This document shows, piece by piece, positions 1 to 5,351 of a stretch of 5,629 bases of DNA. This DNA is from Clostridia bacterium. Its GTDB lineage: Bacteria; Bacillota; Clostridia; Oscillospirales; CAG-382. The stretch spans positions 1 to 5,629 of the forward strand of contig JAFVXP010000063.1 in NCBI GenBank assembly GCA_017501055.1. Direction: 5' to 3'. How positions within the stretch are numbered: the first letter of the stretch is position 1; each line of letters starts with the position of its first letter. A model generated the notes under the pieces. That model did not search any database. It saw nothing but the letters and a program-made list of their open reading frames with translations, and was not told the origin of the DNA. Both the position numbers and the translations under genes were made by a program.

Positions 1-366
1 GTCAACAGACATAACGGTAAGCGAAAGAACAACGTCGTTGCGAAGGTCCTTCGGGAAAAGGGGACGGATAGGTCTGTCGATAACACGGGACGCAAGAATT
101 GCGTGCTCGGTAGGACGGCCTTCACGTCTGTTCCAGCTTCCGGGGATCTTACCTGCTGCATAAAGTCTTTCTTCATAGTCAACAGAGAGGGGAAGGAAGT
201 CGATTCCGTCTCTGGGAGCTGCAGACATGGTTGCGTTTGCAAGAACTGCGGTTTCGCCGTAGCGAACCAAGCAAGAACCGCCTGCGAGCTGAGCTATCTT
301 GCCGGTCTCGATAACGAGAGGTCTGCCGGCGAGCTCGTAACTGAATGTTTTGAAGTTTTCAAACAT
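1..366 (-). CDS. pnp: Polyribonucleotide nucleotidyltransferase (PNPase), N-terminal part, cut by window edge
   Basis: Seen: a minus-strand frame starts with ATG at 366-364 and stays open for 122 codons to the window edge. The protein matches the first RNase PH-like domain of PNPase: an N-terminal beta-strand block with LAGRPLVIETGKIA (12-25), YGETAVLANAT (36-46), FLPLSVDYEERLYAAGKIPG (57-76), the RREGRP motif (80-85) and SRVIDRPIRPLFP (93-105). Known: PNPase is a trimeric cytoplasmic 3'-5' exoribonuclease that phosphorolyses RNA to nucleoside diphosphates; full length is about 700 residues, so the second RNase PH domain, KH and S1 domains should lie to the left. The start is supported by AAAGGA (375-380 region) about 8 nt upstream. 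It follows rpsO on the same strand with a 200-nt spacer, the common rpsO-pnp order. I see no convincing separate promoter in the spacer, so it is probably co-transcribed with rpsO. The assignment is secure. Confidence 0.97.
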   Translation of the reverse strand, partial: MFENFKTFSYELAGRPLVIETGKIAQLAGGSCLVRYGETAVLANATMSAAPRDGIDFLPLSVDYEERLYAAGKIPGSWNRREGRPTEHAILASRVIDRPIRPLFPKDLRNDVVLSLTVMSVD

Positions 367-424
367 AACTTTTTTCCTTTCTTTTTCGTGTGTTTTATTG
401 AAAGGATATCAGCAAGTTTAACAC

Positions 425-461
425 TTAACTATATGCCGAATCAACTTCGAAACATAGTTAA
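425..461 (-). promoter_or_regulatory. Long stem-loop in the pnp 5' leader
   Basis: Read as minus-strand RNA, positions 461-446 pair with 425-440 around a GUUGA loop (445-441). Of 16 positions, 13 are Watson-Crick, two are G-U wobbles (453/433 and 450/436) and one is a U-C mismatch (451/435). On the plus strand both wobbles would be C-A mismatches, so the fold favours the pnp transcript. It ends 58 nt before the pnp start. Known: in E. coli a long pnp leader stem is cut by RNase III and then used for PNPase autoregulation. That this hairpin does the same is inference. Confidence 0.5.
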
Positions 462-516
462 TTGCTAAACCGACCAACACCCTTTTCTGCTTTTTCAACC
501 TGTTCCGTGACGGACA

Positions 517-552
517 AACACCTCGGAAAACCGAATGATGCTCCGAGGTGTT
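517..552 (-). terminator. Hairpin after rpsO; probable leaky terminator or processing site
   Basis: An 11-bp perfect stem pairs 517-527 (AACACCTCGGA) with 542-552, with a 14-nt loop (528-541). It begins 15 nt past the rpsO stop codon. On the minus strand the stem is followed by UGUCCGUC, not a run of U, so it is not a full intrinsic terminator. That fits a partial terminator, an RNA-processing site or a 3'-end stabiliser that sets the rpsO to pnp ratio. The stem is seen; the role is inferred. Confidence 0.5.
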
Positions 553-566
553 GTTCGTTTCGGGAA

Positions 567-833
567 TTACTTTCTGATGCCGAGTCTTTCGATGATGGAA
601 CGGTAACGTTCGATATCGTTCTTGAGAAGGTAGTTGAGGAACTTTCTTCTCTTACCGATCATCTGCTGCATACCTCTGCGGGAATGGTTATCCTTGGGGT
701 TCTTCTTGAGATGCTCGGTGAGCTCGGAGATTCTCTTGGAGAGTATAGCGATCTGTACTTCGGGAGAACCGGTGTCGCCTTCGTGTACTGCATACTCTTT
801 GATGAGGTTTTGCTTGTTTTCCTTTGTGATCAT
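567..833 (-). CDS. rpsO: 30S ribosomal protein S15 (uS15)
   Basis: Seen: a complete 88-residue minus-strand frame, against about 89 for the family. Hallmarks are GDTGSPEVQIA (19-29), an alpha-helical basic protein with the DNHSRRGM segment (48-55), KRRKFLNYL (61-69) and the C-terminal ERYRSIIERLGIRK (75-88). Known: S15 is a primary binder of 16S rRNA in the central domain of the 30S subunit, at a three-way junction, and helps form bridges to the 50S subunit. It often represses its own mRNA by binding a leader structure resembling its rRNA site. The start ATG (833-831) follows GAAAGGTG (848-841) at normal spacing. The gene is transcribed toward pnp, with a promoter at 960-988 and a leader of about 120 nt. 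The alternative frames in this stretch are shadows. Identification is secure. Confidence 0.98.
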   Translation of the reverse strand: MITKENKQNLIKEYAVHEGDTGSPEVQIAILSKRISELTEHLKKNPKDNHSRRGMQQMIGKRRKFLNYLLKNDIERYRSIIERLGIRK

Positions 834-953
834 GGTGTTTCACCTTTCAAAAAAATATTTTTCGGGGTAAACCTTGCAAACGGTTGGTGAAGCCGGACGG
901 TGCGCCCGTGTACCCGTAAACCGGGCAAACCCCGTGAATACGAAATCGCATTC
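834..953 (-). promoter_or_regulatory. Structured rpsO 5' leader, candidate S15 autoregulatory element
   Basis: Leader from the predicted transcription start to the rpsO ATG, read as minus-strand RNA. A first hairpin pairs 953-947 with 936-942 (7 pairs, one G-U, loop AUUU). Then CGGGGU (934-929) can pair with ACCCCG (868-863), enclosing hairpin GCCCG/CGGGC (926-922 with 908-904) and hairpin CGG(C)UU/AACCG (895-890 with 885-881, C892 bulged), which together make a three-way junction. A rival hairpin is CCCG (925-922) with CGGG (916-913). The Shine-Dalgarno GGUG (844-841) can pair either with CACC next to the start codon (837-834) or with the CACC loop at 889-886. A GC-rich block in AT-rich surroundings in front of rpsO suggests S15 feedback control. 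The folds were found by eye; the function is inferred. Confidence 0.45.
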
Positions 954-959
954 CCGATT

Positions 960-988
960 AATCTACCATATTTTTGTCGATTTGTAAA
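960..988 (-). promoter_or_regulatory. rpsO(-pnp) promoter, sigma-A type with extended -10
   Basis: On the minus strand TTTACA (988-983, 5 of 6 to consensus) is separated by 17 nt from TAGATT (965-960, 4 of 6), and TGG directly before the -10 gives an extended -10 element. Just upstream (about 994-1016) is a run of A/T tracts that could act as an UP element, fitting a ribosomal-protein gene. The predicted start is near 953, exactly at the base of the first leader hairpin. Confidence 0.65.
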
Positions 989-1037
989 GGGTTTTTTGAA
1001 ATATTTTTTTATTTTCCCCAAAGAACGTCGGAATTTG

Positions 1038-1081
1038 TGCATATATATAAATATTTTGTAAGATAAATCGCAATATATGCA
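1038..1081. repeat. 9-bp inverted repeat between divergent promoters
   Basis: TGCATATAT (1038-1046) is mirrored by ATATATGCA (1073-1081) with a 26-nt AT-rich gap. It lies between the leftward rpsO promoter (960-988) and the rightward promoter (1102-1130), 20 bp from the latter's -35. It could be an operator dyad, or chance in a very AT-rich stretch. I see nothing else defined between 989 and 1101 apart from the A/T tracts. Confidence 0.3.
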
Positions 1082-1101
1082 TACTTTTTGGATAGAACCC
1101 C

Positions 1102-1130
1102 TTGATTTTGGAGGCGGAAAGTGATAAAAT
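1102..1130 (+). promoter_or_regulatory. Rightward sigma-A-type promoter ahead of the small ORF and glg genes
   Basis: TTGATT (1102-1107, 4 of 6) is followed by a 17-nt spacer and TAAAAT (1125-1130, 5 of 6). TGA at 1122-1124 makes an extended -10. The predicted start is near 1137, about 25 nt before the ATG of the 59-codon frame and 315 nt before glgC. I found no U-tract terminator between here and glgC and no convincing separate glgC promoter, so it may drive the whole glg operon. That last step is inference. Confidence 0.55.
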
Positions 1131-1161
1131 ATATAAAAGTATATAAGATGTTGGTGCGTGT

Positions 1162-1341
1162 ATGGCGTTTGCTCTCGCTTTTTTAAAGAGATATAAAAAG
1201 CATATTAAACGTGTTTTTGCCGTAATGGTGCTTTCTGCTCTTACGGCTGTCCTTATTTTTGCTTTCCGAGAGGGCGTTATGCAAAATGTTATCGAGGACG
1301 ATGCATTCGGCACCGTTTATGCTTTTGGTGCAGAGGAATAA
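1162..1341 (+). CDS. Small predicted single-pass membrane protein, 59 aa, function unknown
   Basis: Seen: an ATG at 1162 opens 59 codons ending in TAA at 1339-1341. The N-terminus is strongly basic (KRYKKHIKR, residues 9-17). One hydrophobic helix follows (about 18-35, VFAVMVLSALTAVLIFAF), and then an acidic tail (EDD at 45-47, ending GAEE). By the positive-inside rule the N-terminus should be cytoplasmic and the tail external. I do not recognise a family. It lies between divergent rpsO and glgC, on the glgC strand, 110 nt upstream of glgC and just downstream of a good promoter. Weak points are the lack of a clear Shine-Dalgarno before this ATG and the short length. An upstream GTG at 1121 with a good GGAGG site reads another frame that meets this one at a T-run (1179-1184). 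It could be a real small gene, a frameshifted remnant, or a chance frame. Confidence 0.45.
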   Translation: MAFALAFLKRYKKHIKRVFAVMVLSALTAVLIFAFREGVMQNVIEDDAFGTVYAFGAEE

Positions 1342-1451
1342 CTGCATATAGTATTCTCGGTCTTTCTCTGTTTAAAACGGAAAACAGCGTGAAATTTTGT
1401 TTTTGCGCATAAATATTTTCAAAATAAAGTCCACAAAGGAGATAAGAAGGC

Positions 1452-2672
1452 ATGATCACCAAAAAAGAAACAGTCGCAATGCTCCTTGCAGGCGGTCAGG
1501 GAAGCCGTTTGCATTTACTTACGGAACGCATTGCCAAACCGGCGGTACCGTTTGGGGGTAAGTACCGTATCATCGATTTTCCTCTTTCAAACTGTGTAAA
1601 TTCGGGAATCGATACGGTTGGTGTCCTCACCCAGTATCAACCGCTTGCGTTGAATGAATATATCGGAAACGGTCAGCCTTGGGACCTCGACCGTACCTAC
1701 GGCGGCGTAACCACGCTTCCTCCGTATCAGGCACAGAAACGTGCCGATTGGTATAAGGGTACCGCAAACGCAATTTATCAGAATATGCGTTTTATCGATA
1801 AATACGATCCCGACTATGTTGTTATCCTTTCGGGTGACCACATCTATAAAATGGACTATGCAGAAATGCTTGAAGCTCACAAAAAGAACGAAGCAGACTG
1901 CACCATCGCTGTCTTTGACGTTCCTCTTGCAGAAGCTTCCCGCTTCGGTATAATGGCAACCGATGCAGAAATGCGTATAACCGAATTTGCCGAAAAACCG
2001 AAGGAACCCAAGAGCACAAAGGCATCTATGGGTGTTTATATCTTCAGTAAGGACAAACTCTTTAAATATCTCGAAGCAGACGAAGCTGATGAAAACAGCG
2101 CGAAAGACTTTGGTAAGAATATTATCCCTGCTATGCTCAACGCAGGCGAAAGACTTTATGCGTTTGAATTCGAAGGCTATTGGAAGGACGTCGGAACGAT
2201 CGATTCTCTCTGGGAATCCAATATGGACCTTCTCGGCGACCGTCCCGCTCTTAACCTTAAGGACAGAGAATGGAGAATCCATTCCCGTAACGATGCTCTC
2301 CCTCCTCACTATGTCGGACAGGGCGCAGTTATCAACAATTCGATAATAACCGAAGGCTGTGAGATCTACGGTACCGTAATAAACAGCGTGCTTTCCGCAG
2401 GTGTTGTCGTTGAACGCGGCGCGGTTGTCCGTGACAGCGTAATCTTGGGCAACGTAGTTCTCCGTGCAGATTCCACGGTTGACTATTCGGTTATCGATGC
2501 CGATACCGTCGTAGGAAAAGGCGCATCCGTCGGTAAAGAGATCGCTCTTTCCAAAGGAATCACTCTTGTCGGAGGCGGCTTGACCGTTCCCGAAGGAGTT
2601 TCGGTTCCCGACGGCGTATTGTGTGATGACAATATGTTGAAAGAACTTTCCGCAAATAAGGGGGTAATGTAA
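1452..2672 (+). CDS. glgC: Glucose-1-phosphate adenylyltransferase (ADP-glucose pyrophosphorylase), catalytic subunit
   Basis: Catalyses ATP + glucose-1-phosphate to ADP-glucose + pyrophosphate, the committed and usually allosterically controlled step of glycogen synthesis in the cytoplasm. Seen in the 406-residue protein: nucleotide-binding loop LLAGGQGSRL (11-20), AKPAVPFGGKYRIIDFPLSN (28-47), WYKGTANAIYQN (100-111), metal/catalytic SGDHIYKMDY (127-136, Asp129), FAEKP (179-183, Lys182 at the sugar-phosphate site), MGVYIF (193-198), DFGKN (219-223) and GYWKDVGTIDSLW (242-254). A left-handed beta-helix of hexapeptide-like repeats follows from about 290. All expected catalytic residues are present. 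The length is slightly above the usual 380-400 because of a C-terminal tail. The start ATG follows AAAGGAG (1435-1441) by 10 nt. It is the first glg gene seen here; its stop overlaps glgD. The 110-nt gap before it holds only a weak 6-bp hairpin (1368-1387). Confidence 0.97.
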   Translation: MITKKETVAMLLAGGQGSRLHLLTERIAKPAVPFGGKYRIIDFPLSNCVNSGIDTVGVLTQYQPLALNEYIGNGQPWDLDRTYGGVTTLPPYQAQKRADWYKGTANAIYQNMRFIDKYDPDYVVILSGDHIYKMDYAEMLEAHKKNEADCTIAVFDVPLAEASRFGIMATDAEMRITEFAEKPKEPKSTKASMGVYIFSKDKLFKYLEADEADENSAKDFGKNIIPAMLNAGERLYAFEFEGYWKDVGTIDSLWESNMDLLGDRPALNLKDREWRIHSRNDALPPHYVGQGAVINNSIITEGCEIYGTVINSVLSAGVVVERGAVVRDSVILGNVVLRADSTVDYSVIDADTVVGKGASVGKEIALSKGITLVGGGLTVPEGVSVPDGVLCDDNMLKELSANKGVM

Positions 2673-2674
2673 TG
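2658..2674 (+). promoter_or_regulatory. glgD ribosome binding site inside glgC, with TAATG stop/start overlap
   Basis: AAGGGGG (2658-2664) lies in the last codons of glgC, 7 nt before the glgD ATG (2672-2674). The glgC TAA (2670-2672) shares its last A with that ATG. This fixes the glgD start and implies translational coupling, which would help keep the two subunits in a constant ratio. Confidence 0.75.
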
Positions 2675-3802
2675 AACGCAGTAGGTATTATCTTTTCGAG
2701 CATAAATGAAAAAAGCGTATACGAACTCACTAAAGAACGTACAATGGCGTCCGTCCCCTTCGGCTGCCGTTACCGTCTTATCGACTTTGCTCTTTCCAAT
2801 ATGGTAAACTCCGGCGTTACCCACGTTGGACTTATCACACACTATAACTATCAATCCCTTATGGACCATATCGGTTCCGGTAAGGATTGGGACCTTGCTC
2901 GCCGTCAGGGCGGTGTTAAGATTCTTCCCCCTTACATAACCGCTTTTGCGAATACGACAAACTTCCTTTATAACACCCGCCTTGAAGCACTTATAAGCAT
3001 TCGTGACTTCATAGCAGACTGTAAGGAAGACGTTGTTGTTCTTTCCGACTGCGATACCGTTTGCAACCTCGATCTTTCCGCTATGATAGAGCAGCACGTT
3101 AATACCGGCGCAGATATAACTCTCGGTGTTAAGAGCAGCTATGTTTCTCAGGACAGTAACCGTACCGTAACCATAGTAAATTCCGATGCCGACCAAAGAG
3201 TAACCGACATTGCGGATTATTCCGGCGCAAGAAGCGGATTTGAAGACGTTTACATTCGTATTATGGTTGTCGGCAGAAAATATCTTGAAGAGCTTATTAC
3301 CGATGCTATTGCACACGGCTATACAAGCTTGACAAAGGACATTCTCGTTCGCAACTGCAAATATCTCGATTGCCGTGTTTATAAATTCGACGGCTATTTT
3401 GCAACGATCCGCAGCATCGGCGATTACTTCAGCTGCAGTATGGACCTTCTTGATCCCGAGATCCGCCGTTCGCTCTTCGGTATCAATACCCGTCCCGTAT
3501 TCACGAAGGTTCGTAATTCTTCGCCCACGTCTTATATCGACGGCGCAATCGTCCGCAATTCTCTTATCGCTGACGGCTGTGTAATTCAGGGTACCGTTGA
3601 AAATTCGATACTCTTCCGAGGTGTTAAGGTCGGCAAGAATACCCATATCAAAAACAGTATCATAATGCAGGATACCCTCACGGGCGAGAACGTATATCTC
3701 AATTGCGTTATTGCCGATAAGAACGTCGTTATCCGTGACGGCCGTGTTCTTTCGGGCCACGAGACCCGTCCCTTCTTTATTGATAAGGATTCCTACGTTT
3801 GA
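2672..3802 (+). CDS. glgD: GlgD, non-catalytic ADP-glucose pyrophosphorylase paralogue (regulatory subunit)
   Basis: A 376-residue protein clearly homologous to GlgC: VPFGCRYRLIDFALSNMVNSG (28-48), DWDLARRQGGVKILPPY (72-88), and a C-terminal beta-helix from about 285. Its active site is degraded. The GGxGxRL loop is replaced by IFSSINEKSVYEL (7-19), SGDHIYKMDY by SDCDTVCNLDL (125-135), the EKP motif is absent, and GYWKDVGTIDSLW became GYFATIRSIGDYF (241-253). Known: in Bacillota GlgD forms a hetero-oligomer with GlgC and alters its activity or effector response, having little or no activity alone. That is inferred here from the lost residues and the one-base overlap with glgC. The VCNLD remnant and MDLL (256-259) are typical of GlgD rather than of a second GlgC. 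It is complete, with no frameshift. A strong hairpin follows 37 nt after the stop. Confidence 0.95.
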   Translation: MNAVGIIFSSINEKSVYELTKERTMASVPFGCRYRLIDFALSNMVNSGVTHVGLITHYNYQSLMDHIGSGKDWDLARRQGGVKILPPYITAFANTTNFLYNTRLEALISIRDFIADCKEDVVVLSDCDTVCNLDLSAMIEQHVNTGADITLGVKSSYVSQDSNRTVTIVNSDADQRVTDIADYSGARSGFEDVYIRIMVVGRKYLEELITDAIAHGYTSLTKDILVRNCKYLDCRVYKFDGYFATIRSIGDYFSCSMDLLDPEIRRSLFGINTRPVFTKVRNSSPTSYIDGAIVRNSLIADGCVIQGTVENSILFRGVKVGKNTHIKNSIIMQDTLTGENVYLNCVIADKNVVIRDGRVLSGHETRPFFIDKDSYV

Positions 3803-3839
3803 TAACGCAGTTTTTAACAATCGCATATCATTAAATAGA

Positions 3840-3869
3840 GCTTCAAGCGGGGGAGACCTCGCTTGAAGC
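3840..3869 (+). promoter_or_regulatory. Strong intra-operon hairpin between glgD and glgA (no U-tract)
   Basis: GCTTCAAGCG (3840-3849) pairs perfectly with 3860-3869. The stem continues through one G-U (3850/3859) and two G-C pairs to a GAGA loop (3853-3856), a GNRA tetraloop: 13 pairs in 30 nt. The next bases are CGATTATTAAT, not a T-run, so it is unlikely to be an efficient intrinsic terminator. It starts 37 nt after the glgD stop and ends 32 nt before the glgA ATG. Likely roles are a 3' stabiliser of the glgCD segment, an endonuclease boundary or partial attenuation (inference). Confidence 0.6.
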
Positions 3870-3901
3870 CGATTATTAATATAAATTAAGGAATGTGAAA
3901 A

Positions 3902-5329
3902 ATGAAAAAGAAGATACTTTTTATCGCAGGCGAATCAATGCCTTTTGCATCCTCGGGCGGATTGGGAGACGTTATCGGCTCTCTTCCTGCGGCTCTTACC
4001 GAAGCATCTGATGATTGCGACGTTCGTGTTATAATGCCTCTCTATTCGGCTATCACGGATGAATACCGTCAAAAGTTCGAATACATAAAGTATACATACA
4101 TAAACCTTTCCTGGCGCAGAGAATATTGCGGTATCTTTCGTTATGTATATAAGGGAGTTACCTATTACTTCCTCGATAACGAACGTTATTTCAAACGCTT
4201 CAATCTCTACGGTGAATTTGACGACGGCGAACGCTTTGCGTTCTTCTGCCGTGCGGCGCTCGAAATTCTTCCCGAGATCGATTTCTTCCCCGATATTCTC
4301 CATGCACACGATTGGCATGCCGCTTTGAGCGTTATCTATCTCAAGCGTTGCTACTGCTATGACGATAGATATAAGGACATAAAAGCCTTCTTCACTATCC
4401 ATAATATCCAATATCAGGGTATATACGATTTCTCCCTCCTCGGCGACATCTTCGGACTTATGCCGTCCGATCACGGTATCGTTGAATACGACGGAGCAAT
4501 AAATCTCCTCAAGGGCGCAGTTGTTTGCGCAGACCAGGTAACAACCGTCAGCCCGACATATTCCCGTGAAATACTTTCTCCGAAATTCTCTCACGGACTT
4601 GATAGCGTGCTCAATATGTTCTCGTTTAAATTAACGGGCATCTTGAACGGTATCGACCGTGATTTCTATAACCCCTCAAAGGATAAAGAGCTTTTTGCAA
4701 ACTTCTCCTACCGTAATTTGGAAGGCAAACAGATTTGTAAATCCGGCTTACAGCGTATGCTCGGCCTTCCCGAAAGAGACGTTCCGCTTATAGCTGTAAT
4801 CTCCCGCCTCGTAAGCCATAAGGGACTTGACCTTGTAATGCTCGCAGGCGACGATATCCTTAAAGAGGACGTTCAGCTTGTCGTTCTCGGCCAGGGCGAT
4901 AAGAGCTATGAAAACTATTTCGAATCGTTGGCTGAACGCTATCCCGATAAATGTAAAGCGCTTATAACCTATAACCGTGATCTTTCCAAAAAGATCTATT
5001 CCGCAGCAGACATCTTCCTTATGCCTTCCCGCAGCGAGCCCTGCGGATTGGCTCAGATGATCTCTTCCCGCTACGGTGCGGTTCCGGTTATTCACGAAAC
5101 GGGCGGACTTTACGACAGCATTAAGGACTTTGGCTGCGAAGGCGGCGGTAACGGCTTTACCTTTGCCGCATACAGCGCTTATGAAATGCTTAATTCGGTA
5201 AACCGTGCAGGCGGACTTTACCGTTTCGAACGTGCAAAGTTCGAAGATTTACGTAAAAAAGTCATGCGTGTTGACTTCTCTTGGAAGAAGAGCGCATTGT
5301 CTTATATAGAATTATACAACAAATTTTAA
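3902..5329 (+). CDS. glgA: Glycogen synthase (ADP-glucose dependent, GT5 family)
   Basis: Transfers glucose from ADP-glucose to the non-reducing end of an alpha-1,4-glucan, with retention of configuration. The 475 residues match the usual length of about 477. N-terminal Rossmann domain: SSGGLGDVIGSLP (17-29), DNERYF (92-97), YGEFDDGERFAFF (103-115), HAHDWHAAL (134-142), FTIHNIQYQG (164-173), TTVSPTY (214-220), LNGID (248-252). C-terminal domain: ISRLVSHKG (300-308, Arg302 and Lys307 for phosphate binding), MPSRSEPCGLAQM (374-386, Glu379 as the conserved catalytic-site glutamate) and ETGGLYD (399-405). Oddity: the ADP-glucose-binding Lys of the classical KxGGL motif is Ser17 here. The start ATG follows AAGGA (3888-3892) by 9 nt. 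It is separated from glgD by 99 nt with a hairpin and from glgP by 22 nt, so glgA-glgP are tightly linked. Codon use matches its neighbours, and nothing suggests transfer. Confidence 0.96.
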   Translation: MKKKILFIAGESMPFASSGGLGDVIGSLPAALTEASDDCDVRVIMPLYSAITDEYRQKFEYIKYTYINLSWRREYCGIFRYVYKGVTYYFLDNERYFKRFNLYGEFDDGERFAFFCRAALEILPEIDFFPDILHAHDWHAALSVIYLKRCYCYDDRYKDIKAFFTIHNIQYQGIYDFSLLGDIFGLMPSDHGIVEYDGAINLLKGAVVCADQVTTVSPTYSREILSPKFSHGLDSVLNMFSFKLTGILNGIDRDFYNPSKDKELFANFSYRNLEGKQICKSGLQRMLGLPERDVPLIAVISRLVSHKGLDLVMLAGDDILKEDVQLVVLGQGDKSYENYFESLAERYPDKCKALITYNRDLSKKIYSAADIFLMPSRSEPCGLAQMISSRYGAVPVIHETGGLYDSIKDFGCEGGGNGFTFAAYSAYEMLNSVNRAGGLYRFERAKFEDLRKKVMRVDFSWKKSALSYIELYNKF

Positions 5330-5351
5330 TTTACCCGGAAGGAAACTCTCA

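Noticed and set aside
367..566. Separate pnp promoter in the rpsO-pnp spacer
   Set aside because: Candidate boxes on the minus strand had poor -10 matches or wrong spacing. None was convincing.
103..890. Plus-strand open frames opposite pnp and rpsO
   Set aside because: They are shadows of two confidently identified minus-strand genes.
963..1313. 116-codon minus-strand frame upstream of rpsO
   Set aside because: It runs through the AT-rich control region, covers the rpsO promoter and most of the 59-codon plus-strand frame, and has no recognisable protein features. The 70-codon frame at 830-1042 is rejected likewise, as it covers the rpsO leader.
1368..1404. Weak hairpin CTGTTT/AAACAG followed by T-rich sequence before glgC, as an intrinsic terminator
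   Set aside because: The stem is only 6 bp and AT-rich, and the T-tract is 7 nt away and interrupted. It is unlikely to stop transcription into glgC.
1397..1425. Possible separate glgC promoter TTGTTT-17-CAAAAT
   Set aside because: It matches the consensus at only 3 of 6 and 4 of 6 positions in AT-rich DNA, much weaker than 1102-1130.
2483..3826. 447-codon open frame on the minus strand covering all of glgD
   Set aside because: It is antisense to a clear GlgD, has no family signature, and is open because of the codon use of the coding strand. The same applies to the long antisense frames at 1587-2309 and 3935-4594.
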